The notes beneath the pieces are model-generated. The model was given only the letters and a program-made list of their open reading frames with translations, was not told where the DNA came from and ran no database searches. The position numbers and the translations under genes are program-made. DNA of 64,000 nucleotides from Streptomyces naganishii JCM 4654 (GTDB lineage Bacteria; Actinomycetota; Actinomycetes; Streptomycetales; Streptomycetaceae), in the NCBI RefSeq assembly GCF_014650575.1, contig NZ_BMVF01000008.1, forward strand, positions 186,001-250,000. The letters are read 5' to 3'. Positions 25,404 to 33,585 of the stretch are shown here, piece after piece; position 1 is the stretch's first letter; each line of letters starts with the position of its first letter.

Positions 25404-28400
25404 CTAGCGGCACTCGGTGCCAGCCTGTTCGGGCGGTTCGTCACACCGCGGGCCGGCCTGCGGACCCTGGAGCAGCAGCCGCTCCAGCTCCGCCCGGCCG
25501 GGCAGGTCGCGCGGGCGTACGACCTCGCCGGTGCGCACGAACACGAACGCGGCCGTGACGCGCTCCGGGGGCACGCCCTGCTGCTCCGCCCAGGCCAGCC
25601 GGTACACGGCGAGCTGGAGCGGGTCGGCGGTGTGCGCGCTGCCGGTCTTCCAGTCCACGATCTCGTACACCGCCCCGTCGCCCTCGCCGTCACGGTAGAC
25701 GGCGTCGATGCGGCCGCGCACGACCCGTCCGGCGATCTCCAGCTGGAAGGGCGCCTCGACGCGGTGGGGGGTGCGGTGGGCGTACTCGGTGCGCTCGAAG
25801 GCGTCCTTGAGGGTCTCCAGGTCGCGTTCGTCGGCGATCTCGGCGTCGGTGCCGGGCAGTTCCCCGGGCTCCAGCATGGGCAAGGTGAGCTCCTCGAAGC
25901 GGGTCTCCACCCAGGCGTGGAAGCGGGTACCGCGGCGCGCGGCAGGCTGCGGAGGGCGCGGCATGGGGCGCGCGAGTTCCCGTGCGAAGCCGTCCGGGTC
26001 CGCGGCCAGGTGCAGCAGCTGCGAGGCGGTCAGGGTCACGGGGAGGGGGACCTCGGTGACGCCCTGCCGGGCGCGGCGCAGCTCGCCCGCGAGCACGTCC
26101 AGGTCGCGGTCCCAGGAGGCGACGGTACGGGCCTCCTCAGGGGTGAGCGGCTCGGGCTCGGCCGCGGGCACGGGTGGCCGGGCGGTGGGAGGCTCCGGTG
26201 GAGCCGCCTGGTGCGGGACCGTGGGGCGGTCGGCCGTCCACTGGTCCCAGTCCCCGGTGTCCTCGTCGTGCTCCTTGTGCTCGCCGCCCTCGTACGCCGC
26301 AGGCTCGTCGAAGTCGTCGTGGTCCTCGTAGTCCCCGTAGTCGTCGTGGTCGTCGCCCTCGTCGTACTCGGGTGGCGCGGGCCAGTCCGGGTCGTCGTGG
26401 GTGTCCGGGTCGTGGGCGGGCCGCGGCCGGTCTTCCGCGCGGGTCGTCAGGGCCAGGTCCTCCAAGTGGGCCAGGACGGTCGCGGCCGCGGCGCGACGGC
26501 GGGCCAGGGCGGCCTCGTCCAGGGGCAGGGGCCAGGCCTGGTCGGCGGTGGCCCGGCGCAGGGCGGGATTCTCCTCGCCCTCCTCCGGTTCGTCCGCCCA
26601 GGCCTCGATCTCGCCGTGCCCGGCCGCGCAGTGGTCGTGGAGGGCCTGGAGGAAGGCGGAGGGGCCGCGGGGCCTCTTCTGGCTCGGGCCCCACCAGTGG
26701 CCGGAGCCTAGGAGCAGGGAGCGCGGGCGGGTGAAGGTGACGTAGCCGAGGCGGAGCTCCTCGGTGTGCTGGTGGTCCTTCATGGCCTCGTGGAAGGCTT
26801 TCAGTCCCCGCGCGTCCCAGGCGTCGACGGCGGGGAGGGTGCCCGCGTCGCCGCGCAGCGCGTGCGGGAGCACCTTGGCCTGGGCGGTCCACTTCTCGCG
26901 GCCCTGCCCGCTGGGGAAGGTGCCGGTGACCAGGCCGGGGACGGCGACGACGTCCCACTCCAGGCCCTTGGACTTGTGCGCGGTGAGCACCTTGACGGTG
27001 TTCTCGCCGCCGGGCAGGGCGTTGTCGAGGCCCTTCTCGTACTGGACGGCGGTGCGCAGGAAGCCGAGGAAGGCCAGCAGGGTCGCCTCGCTCTCGTTGG
27101 CGGCGAAGGAGGCGGCGACGTCGAGGAAGTTGGACAGCGTCTCGCGGCGGCGGGCGGCCAGGGCGTGCGGGGAGGCCGAGAGCTCGACCTCCAGGCCGGT
27201 GACGGCGAGGACGCGGTGCAGTACGTCCATCAGCGGATCGGACAAGGAGCGGCGCAGGTCGCGCAGCTCGGCGGCGAGCCGGGCGAACCGCACGCGCGCG
27301 TCGGCCGAGAACGGCAGCCCGTCGTCGTCCCCCTCCGCGTCCAGCGGTGTCTCCAGGAAGGTGTCGAGGGCGTCCGCGAGCGAGATCACTTCGGCCGGGT
27401 CCACGCCCTCGACGGCCTCCGCGAGCCGGCGGTCGGGGTCGTCGCCGGCGTCCACGCGCGCGTGCGCGACGAGCCGCCTGGCCCTGCGGCCGAGCAGTGC
27501 GAGGTCGCGCGGGCCGATGCGCCAGCGCGGGCCGGTCAGCAGCCGTACCAGCGAGGCGTTGGCGCCGGGGTCCTGGAGCACCTCGCAGACGGCGACGAGG
27601 TCGGCGACCTCGGGCAGGTGCAGCAGTCCGGACAGGCCCACGACCTCCACGGGCACGTCCCGCGCGACCAGGGCGCCCTGGATCTCGGCGAAGTCGGTCG
27701 CCGTACGGCACAAAACGGCGATCTCGCCGGGCGCCTTGCCGGTCGCCACGAGGTGGGCGATCGAGTCGGCGATCCACTCGATCTCCTCGGCGTGCGTGGG
27801 CAGCAGCGCGCAGCGCACCACGCCGTCGCGTTCGGCGCCGGGGGCGGGGCGCAGGGCCTCCACGCCCGCGTGCATCGCGCGCAGGGGCTCGGCGAGGCCG
27901 TTGGCGAGGTCGAGGAGGCGGCCGCCGCTGCGGCGGTTCTCGCTGAGCGCCTGGCGGGTGGCGGGGCGGCCGTCGGCCCGCGCGAAGTGCTCGGGGAAGT
28001 CGTCCAGGTTGGCCACGGACGCGCCGCGCCAGCCGTAGATCGCCTGGCAGGGGTCGCCCACCGCGGTCACCGGGTGGCCCGTGCCGCCACCGAAGAGGCC
28101 GGAGAGCAGGACGCGCTGGGCGACCGAGGTGTCCTGGTACTCGTCGAGGAGGACCACCCGGAACTCCTCGCGCAGGATCCGGCCGGCCTCGGGGAGCTGG
28201 GCGAGCCGGGCGGCCAGGGCGATCTGGTCGCCGAAGTCGAGCAGGTCGCGCTCGCGCTTGGCTGCTCGGTAGCGGACCACCAGCTCGGCCAGCTCCCGGC
28301 GGGCGGCGGCGGCCTCGGGCACCTTGCGCAGGTCGGCGTTGGTGAGCTTGGCGCCCCGGAGGGTGAGCAGCAGTTCCGCGTCCCACGCGCGCAGCTTCTC

Positions 28401-28976
28401 GGGGCGCACGAGGTGCTCGGAGAGCTCGGCGTCCAGGGCGAGGAGGTCGCTCACCAGGTCCGGGAAGGAACGGGTCAGCGCCGGGTAGGGGCCGGGCGCC
28501 TCGCGGAGCACCCGCGCGGCGAGCTGGTAGCGGCCGGCGTCGGCGAGGAGACGGGCGGTGGGTTCGAGTCCGATGCGCAGGCCGTGGTCGGTCAGCAGGC
28601 GGCCGGCGAAGGCGTGGTAGGTGGAGATGACCGGTTCGCCCGGAGGGTTGTCCGGGTCGATGGCATCGGGGTCGGTGATGCCCGCCCTGACCAGGGCCTT
28701 GCGGACGCGCTCGGCGAGCTCGCCGGCGGCCTTGTTGGTGAAGGTCAGCCCGAGGACCTGCTCGGGGGCCACCTGCCCGGTCCCGACGAGCCACACCACC
28801 CGGGCCGCCATCACGGTCGTCTTGCCGGACCCGGCGCCGGCCACGATCACCTGCGGGGCCGGCGGCGCGGTGATGCAGGCCGTCTGCTCCGGGGTGAAGG
28901 GGATCCCGAGGAGCTCCTTGAGCTGCTCGGGATCGGTGATACGGGCGGGCACGTCGAAGAGGCTAGCGGCGGGCAC
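25404..28976 (-). CDS. adnB: AdnB subunit of AdnAB helicase-nuclease
   Basis: About 1190 residues. An N-terminal UvrD-like motor has Walker A VIVAGAGSGKTTVMAARV, motif II LLDEYQDTS and VGDPCQAIYGWRGAS; the C-terminus has a RecB-type nuclease domain with GRIDAVYRDG and IVDWKTGS (Asp...D-x-K). AdnAB is the actinobacterial end-resecting heterodimer equivalent to RecBCD/AddAB. AdnB here contains both motor and nuclease residues. The start is uncertain: GTG at 28976 is used; a second GTG eight codons later is possible. A highly acidic Asp/Glu/His-rich insertion (26240-26410) lies between motor and nuclease parts. Confidence 0.92.
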   Translation of the reverse strand: MPAASLFDVPARITDPEQLKELLGIPFTPEQTACITAPPAPQVIVAGAGSGKTTVMAARVVWLVGTGQVAPEQVLGLTFTNKAAGELAERVRKALVRAGITDPDAIDPDNPPGEPVISTYHAFAGRLLTDHGLRIGLEPTARLLADAGRYQLAARVLREAPGPYPALTRSFPDLVSDLLALDAELSEHLVRPEKLRAWDAELLLTLRGAKLTNADLRKVPEAAAARRELAELVVRYRAAKRERDLLDFGDQIALAARLAQLPEAGRILREEFRVVLLDEYQDTSVAQRVLLSGLFGGGTGHPVTAVGDPCQAIYGWRGASVANLDDFPEHFARADGRPATRQALSENRRSGGRLLDLANGLAEPLRAMHAGVEALRPAPGAERDGVVRCALLPTHAEEIEWIADSIAHLVATGKAPGEIAVLCRTATDFAEIQGALVARDVPVEVVGLSGLLHLPEVADLVAVCEVLQDPGANASLVRLLTGPRWRIGPRDLALLGRRARRLVAHARVDAGDDPDRRLAEAVEGVDPAEVISLADALDTFLETPLDAEGDDDGLPFSADARVRFARLAAELRDLRRSLSDPLMDVLHRVLAVTGLEVELSASPHALAARRRETLSNFLDVAASFAANESEATLLAFLGFLRTAVQYEKGLDNALPGGENTVKVLTAHKSKGLEWDVVAVPGLVTGTFPSGQGREKWTAQAKVLPHALRGDAGTLPAVDAWDARGLKAFHEAMKDHQHTEELRLGYVTFTRPRSLLLGSGHWWGPSQKRPRGPSAFLQALHDHCAAGHGEIEAWADEPEEGEENPALRRATADQAWPLPLDEAALARRRAAAATVLAHLEDLALTTRAEDRPRPAHDPDTHDDPDWPAPPEYDEGDDHDDYGDYEDHDDFDEPAAYEGGEHKEHDEDTGDWDQWTADRPTVPHQAAPPEPPTARPPVPAAEPEPLTPEEARTVASWDRDLDVLAGELRRARQGVTEVPLPVTLTASQLLHLAADPDGFARELARPMPRPPQPAARRGTRFHAWVETRFEELTLPMLEPGELPGTDAEIADERDLETLKDAFERTEYAHRTPHRVEAPFQLEIAGRVVRGRIDAVYRDGEGDGAVYEIVDWKTGSAHTADPLQLAVYRLAWAEQQGVPPERVTAAFVFVRTGEVVRPRDLPGRAELERLLLQGPQAGPRCDEPPEQAGTECR
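26240..26410 (-). other. Acidic low-complexity insert in AdnB
   Basis: This stretch encodes residues with repeated DD, DEGDD, DYGDYEDHDDFDEP-type segments, about 60 residues with very high Asp/Glu content, inside the AdnB coding frame between motor and nuclease domains. Confidence 0.7.
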
Positions 28977-29087
28977 TGACAACCGGTGCCGGACGACCCC
29001 GGGGTGACGGCGTCGACGCAGGTCGGCGCGGGTGGTGCGGTCGGTCACACAGGGCACGCGCGTCCGGGCGGCCCGCCCCGGCCACGC

Positions 29088-29192
29088 CTCCGCTCACTCT
29101 TCGTGGCCACTCACTTCACGCGTCCGCTCACCCCGCGTCGGCTCACTCGACGTGTCTGCTCACCCCACGCGTCGGCTCATTCCACGCGCCGC
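29088..29192. repeat. Degenerate 17-base repeats between adnA and adnB
   Basis: The 216-base adnA-adnB gap contains about five to six imperfect copies of a unit close to CACGCGTCGGCTCACTC, in tandem. No gene is visible in it. Confidence 0.6.
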
Positions 29193-32100
29193 TCACTCGA
29201 CCACGTGCCGCCCCTCGGGCCGCGCGCTGCACGAGGCCCGGAAGGAGCAGTGCGCGCAGTGCTGCCCGGCGGTCGGGGTGAACCGTTCGTCGAGGACCTT
29301 CCCGGCGGCGGTGGCCAGCAGGTCGCCGACCCACTCGCCCTCCAGCGGCTCCTGGGCCTGGACCTTCGGCAGGCTCTCGCCGCCGTCCCGTCTGGCCGCG
29401 CCCTGGCGCAGCTGGACGAGTTCCGCGCCGCCCGGCTCGGGGCGCGTCCCGTCGAAGGCCTCGTCGACGGCGCCTTCACGGACGGCGAGCTGGTACACGG
29501 CGAGCTGGGGATGGCGGGCGACGTCCGCGCCGGTCGGCGCCTGCTTGCCGGTCTTGAAGTCCACGACGTAGGCGCGGCCCTCCCCGTCCGCCTCCACGCG
29601 GTCCATGGAGCCGCGGATGCGCACCTGGTACTCCCCGGCCGCCAGGGTCACGTCGAAGTCGTGCTCGCTGGCCACCGGTGTGCGCCCGGCGCGGTCCAGG
29701 ACGTGCCACTGCAGGAAGCGTTCGAGCGCCACGCGCGCGTTCTCCTTCTCCTGCGCCGACTTCCACGGCGCGTCGAAGGCGAGCGCGTTCCACACGGTCT
29801 CCAGGCGTTCCATGAGGACGTCGAGGTCGGCGGGGGTACGTCCCGAGGCGACTTCGTCGGCCAGTACGTGCACGACGTTGCCGAAGCCCTGGGCGGCGGT
29901 CGCGGGCGCGTCGGCCTTGACCTCGCGGCCGAGGAACCATTGCAGCGCGCAGGTGTTGGCGAGCTGGTCGAGGGCGCTGCCGGACAGCGCCACGGGCTGG
30001 TCGCGGTCGCGCAGCGGCACCTTGCTCTCGGTCGGGTCGGCCATGCCCCACCAGCGGTACGGGTGCGCGGAGGGCACCAGGGGGCGTCCCTCGTCGTCGG
30101 CGAGCGCCGCCAGCCGTGCCAGCCGGTGCGCGGCCGCCTGCCGCAGGGCGTCGGACACGCGCGGGTCGACGGTCGTGGCGCGCAGCTCGGCGACCAGCGC
30201 GGCGACGGACAGCGGGCGGCGGGGGCGGCCGGTGACGTCACGGGGCTGGACACCGAGTTCGGTGAGGAAGCGGGAGGGCTGGTCGCCGTCGTCGGCGGGG
30301 GCCTTCACCGCGGTCACCACCAGGCGTTCACGCGCGCGCGTGGCGGCCACGTAGAACAGGCGGCGCTCCTCGGTCAGCAGCGCGCCGGGGGTCAGCGGTT
30401 CGGCGAGTCCGTCCCGGCCGATCCGGTCGGCCTCCAGCAGGGAGCCGCGGCGGCGCAGGTCGGGCCACAGTCCCTCCTGGACGCCCGCGACGACCACCAC
30501 GCGCCATTGCAGGCCCTTGGAGCGGTGCGCCGTCATCAGCCGTACGGCGTCGGGGCGCACGGCGCGCCGAGTCAGGGTGTCGGCGGCGATGTCCTCGGCC
30601 TCGATCTGCTCCAGGAAGTTGAGGGCGCCCCGGCCTCCGGTGCGCTCCTCCGCGCGGGCGGCGGTCGCGAACAGCGCGCACACCGCGTCCAGGTCACGGT
30701 CGGCGTTACGTCCGGCGGCGCCGCCGCGCCGGGCCGCCCGCTCCAGGCGCGCCGGCCAGGGGGTGCCCTCCCACAGGTCCCACAGCGCCTCCTCGGCCGT
30801 GCCGCCGCCCGCGAGGCGCTCCCTGGCCTTCCTCAGGAGGGCGCCGAGGCGCTGGGCGCCCCGCGCGTACGTGGGGTCGTGCACGGCCAGGCGCTCGGGC
30901 TCCGCGAGCGCCCGCGCGAGCAACTCGTCCGAGGGGGCGGGCAGCGGGTTGCCCGCGGCGCGTTCCTCCTCGCGCAGGGCGCGGCCAAGGCGGCGCAGAT
31001 CGGCGGCGTCCATGCCGGCCAGGGGCGACGCGAGGAGGGTGAGTGCCGTCGCGGTGTCGAGCCAGCAGGCCTCGTCCTGCGGCTCGGGCGGCGTCTCATC
31101 CCCGACCTCGTCCCGCGGCTCCTCGCCCGCTTCCCCGCCGGGCTCCTCGCCAGCCTCCCGGCCCGGCTCCGGCTCCGGCTCCCCGCCGGGCGCCGCGTCC
31201 GGCATTCCGCCGGTCTCCTCACCCGGCCCCAGGCCGGACCCCGCCTCCGCCGCCCCCTCCCCTCCCTGCCGAGCCGCCTCCGCCGTGGCCACCGCGCGCA
31301 GGGCCGTCAGCAGCGGAGCCACCGCCGGTTCGTGCCGCAGGGGCAGGTCGTCGCCGTCGACGTCCAGGGGCACGCCCGCGGCCGTCAGGGCGCGGCGGAG
31401 CGGCGGGATGGTGCGGGCGCCGGCGCGCACCAGCACGGCCATCTCGCGCCACGGGACGCCGTCCTCCAGGTGCGCGCGGCGCAGGATGTCGGCGATGTTG
31501 TCCACCTCGGTGCCCGGTGTCGGGTACGTGTAGACCTCGACGCGGCCGCCCTCCCGCTGCGCGGTCAGTTCCCGGTGGGCGCGCACCTTGTCGGCGGGCA
31601 GGCGCGTGAGCGGCATGCGCCGGGCCAGCAGCCGGGTCGCCGCCAGCAGCTCGGCACCCGAGCGGCGGGAGGTGCGCAGCACCTCGACGGGCGCCGGGCG
31701 GCCGTCCGCGCGGGGGAACGTCTGAGGGAACCGCAGGATGCCGTTCACGTCGGCGCCCCGGAACGCGTAGATCGACTGGTCGGGGTCGCCGAAGGCGAGC
31801 AGTGTGCGCCCGCCTCCGGCGAGGGCGCGCAGCAGCCGGACCTGGGCCGGGTCGGTGTCCTGGTACTCGTCGACGTACACGGCGTCGTACTGGGCGGCGA
31901 GCCGTTGCGCGACCTCGGGGCGGCGGGCGAGGAGCACCGCGCGGTGGACGAGTTCGGCGTAGTCGAGCACGCCCTGGAGGTCGAGGACGTCGAGGTACTC
32001 GGCGAGGAAGGTGGCCGCCGCCTGCCAGTCGGGGCGGCCGATGCGCCGCGCGAAGGCGGCCAGCGAGTCGGGACCGAGGCCCAGTTCCCGACTGCGGGCG

Positions 32101-32669
32101 AGGACCGCGCGGACCTCGTCGGCGAAGCCTCGCGTGGTCAGGCAGGCGCGCAGCTCGTCCGGCCAGCGCACGTGCGCGAGGCCGAGCCGTTCGAGGTCGA
32201 GCTGGCCGGCGAGAAGCTCGCGGACGGTCACGTCCTGCTCGGGGCCGGACAGCAGGCGCAGCGGTTCCACGAACAGACCGCTGTCCTGGTGGGCGCGGAC
32301 CAGGGCGTAGCAGAAGGAGTGGAACGTGGTCGCGCGCGGGGCGCGGGCCGCGCCGGTGCGCAGGGCCATCCGGTCGCGCAGTTCGACGGCGGCCTTGCGG
32401 CTGAACGTCAGCACGAGGACGCGCTCGGGGTCCCCGCCGCGGGCGATACGCGCGGCCACGGACTCCACCAGCGTGGTGGTCTTGCCGGTGCCCGGACCTG
32501 CGAGGACGAGCAGCGGGCCGGACTCGTGGTCAACCACGGAGCGCTGTACGGCGTCCAGACGAGGGGGATCGGGTCGGGACGGTGGAGTACGGACCAGTCG
32601 GAAAGCGCCACGGTCCCCCTGCCGCACCCGGGGGTGCGGCAGGTGCCTGGTGGAGGAAGAGGAGCTCAC
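29193..32669 (-). CDS. adnA: AdnA subunit of AdnAB helicase-nuclease
   Basis: 1158 residues from a GTG at 32669. SF1 motor motifs are clear: LAGPGTGKTTTLVESV, VDEYQDTD, FGDPDQSIYAFRGADVNG, TAHRSKGLQW and YVAATRARERLVV. The C-terminal nuclease shows MDRVEADGEG and VVDFKTGK, then CAHCSFRASC and an earlier Cys in NTCALQW, the four ligands of the iron-sulfur staple of AddB/AdnA-type nucleases. With AdnB it processes double-strand breaks. A Glu/Pro/Gly-rich insertion (31070-31260) interrupts the motor. It is transcribed towards adnB, 216 bases downstream. Confidence 0.93.
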   Translation of the reverse strand: MSSSSSTRHLPHPRVRQGDRGAFRLVRTPPSRPDPPRLDAVQRSVVDHESGPLLVLAGPGTGKTTTLVESVAARIARGGDPERVLVLTFSRKAAVELRDRMALRTGAARAPRATTFHSFCYALVRAHQDSGLFVEPLRLLSGPEQDVTVRELLAGQLDLERLGLAHVRWPDELRACLTTRGFADEVRAVLARSRELGLGPDSLAAFARRIGRPDWQAAATFLAEYLDVLDLQGVLDYAELVHRAVLLARRPEVAQRLAAQYDAVYVDEYQDTDPAQVRLLRALAGGGRTLLAFGDPDQSIYAFRGADVNGILRFPQTFPRADGRPAPVEVLRTSRRSGAELLAATRLLARRMPLTRLPADKVRAHRELTAQREGGRVEVYTYPTPGTEVDNIADILRRAHLEDGVPWREMAVLVRAGARTIPPLRRALTAAGVPLDVDGDDLPLRHEPAVAPLLTALRAVATAEAARQGGEGAAEAGSGLGPGEETGGMPDAAPGGEPEPEPGREAGEEPGGEAGEEPRDEVGDETPPEPQDEACWLDTATALTLLASPLAGMDAADLRRLGRALREEERAAGNPLPAPSDELLARALAEPERLAVHDPTYARGAQRLGALLRKARERLAGGGTAEEALWDLWEGTPWPARLERAARRGGAAGRNADRDLDAVCALFATAARAEERTGGRGALNFLEQIEAEDIAADTLTRRAVRPDAVRLMTAHRSKGLQWRVVVVAGVQEGLWPDLRRRGSLLEADRIGRDGLAEPLTPGALLTEERRLFYVAATRARERLVVTAVKAPADDGDQPSRFLTELGVQPRDVTGRPRRPLSVAALVAELRATTVDPRVSDALRQAAAHRLARLAALADDEGRPLVPSAHPYRWWGMADPTESKVPLRDRDQPVALSGSALDQLANTCALQWFLGREVKADAPATAAQGFGNVVHVLADEVASGRTPADLDVLMERLETVWNALAFDAPWKSAQEKENARVALERFLQWHVLDRAGRTPVASEHDFDVTLAAGEYQVRIRGSMDRVEADGEGRAYVVDFKTGKQAPTGADVARHPQLAVYQLAVREGAVDEAFDGTRPEPGGAELVQLRQGAARRDGGESLPKVQAQEPLEGEWVGDLLATAAGKVLDERFTPTAGQHCAHCSFRASCSARPEGRHVVE

Positions 32670-33013
32670 GTGGTTCGCCGGTCCTGGTGGGTGTGCTGGG
32701 GTCTGTCATGGCCGGCGCGGGGCGCCGTCGTCGAAGGGGCGGGCCGCCGGACGGTGAGGACGGTGGCCGAGAGGTGAGGGGGACGCGTGCAGCCGACGCT
32801 ACGCCGACGCGGAGTGCGGGAGCGGGCCTTCTTCCGCTTTCTGCCGTGCTCCGTGGGCGCACCGTCGTGCTCCGTGGGCGCACCGTCGTGCTCCGTGGAC
32901 GCAGGCGTCACCCCTGTCCCTCTACTCACGAACGTACGGCATGCCGCGGACGTGCCCCGGTTCGCCCGTACGGGCCACGGGCTCCCCTCAGCCCCGCCGG
33001 ATGGCGGAAGCTG
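32670..33013. other. Intergenic region upstream of adnA
   Basis: 344 bases without a convincing gene. It contains a 21-base tandem repeat (32846-32908) and a run of GC-rich frames with no protein similarity I recognise. The adnA promoter should be here but no clear -35/-10 pair was found. Confidence 0.5.
32846..32908. repeat. 21-base tandem repeat, three copies
   Basis: The unit GTGCTCCGTGGGCGCACCGT plus C occurs exactly at 32846 and 32867 and as an imperfect copy at 32888. Confidence 0.85.
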
Positions 33014-33400
33014 TCAGGTGTGACCCTGCGCACGTTCGCCGCCGTCCCACCGGGCGCGCCTCATGTCGAGGCGCGGCAGGTGGCCCTCGGCCGCTCTGCC
33101 GGCCTCCCTCAGGGGGGTGCCCTCGGTGCGGTAGCGGGTGAGCGCGCGCAGTTCGTGGCCCGGGAGCAGGACCCCGTCGGCGCGCACCACCCGCCACCAG
33201 GGCACGGCCCCGCCGTACAGGGACATGACCCGGCCGACCTGGCGCGGGCCTCCCTCGGCGAGCCACTCGGCCACGTCGCCGTACGTCATGACGCGACCCG
33301 GCGGGATCAGTTCGGCGACCTCGAGGACCCGCTCGGCGTACTCCGGCAGCGCGTCGGCGGGCTCCGCGCGGCCGTCGTCCGGAAGGCTCACTTCGCTCAT
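33014..33400 (-). CDS. Alkyltransferase-like (ATL) DNA-binding protein
   Basis: 128 residues with the MGMT/Ogt DNA-binding fold (VAELIPPGRVMTYGDVAEWLAEG and RQVGRVMSL). At the active-site position the sequence reads PWWRVVRADG: the alkyl-accepting Cys of PCHRV is Trp. Such ATL proteins bind O6-alkylguanine and hand it to nucleotide-excision repair without transferring the alkyl group. ATG at 33400 chosen; one at 33409 is possible. Located upstream of adnA on the same strand, consistent with a repair neighbourhood (Rv3204 in mycobacteria). Confidence 0.88.
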   Translation of the reverse strand: MSEVSLPDDGRAEPADALPEYAERVLEVAELIPPGRVMTYGDVAEWLAEGGPRQVGRVMSLYGGAVPWWRVVRADGVLLPGHELRALTRYRTEGTPLREAGRAAEGHLPRLDMRRARWDGGERAQGHT

Positions 33401-33585
33401 CCGCCCCATCCTGCCCCACCCCACCGACAGTGCGACCCGCGCGTGACGGAGCGCGGTCTCGCCCCGGGGCGGCGCTTCGGGCAGACTGTGCGCCCCCGCA
33501 TATGCACCCTGATGCCCCTGTGTGTCGGTGGGGCATGCCACCATCGTGCGGGCAGTGACCGGTGATACGAGACCAAGAAGAGACC

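Noticed and set aside
28977..29057. Longer adnB start at 29057
   Set aside because: The added residues are Arg-rich, run into the repeat array and have no ribosome site.
28986..32777. Very long open frame on the plus strand opposite adnA (over 1200 codons)
   Set aside because: Antisense shadow of a GC-rich gene: Arg/Gly/Ala/Val-rich, no domain, while the minus strand encodes complete AdnA motifs.
32787..33023. 78-codon plus-strand frame through the 21-base repeats
   Set aside because: No ribosome site, no similarity, and composition dictated by the repeats.
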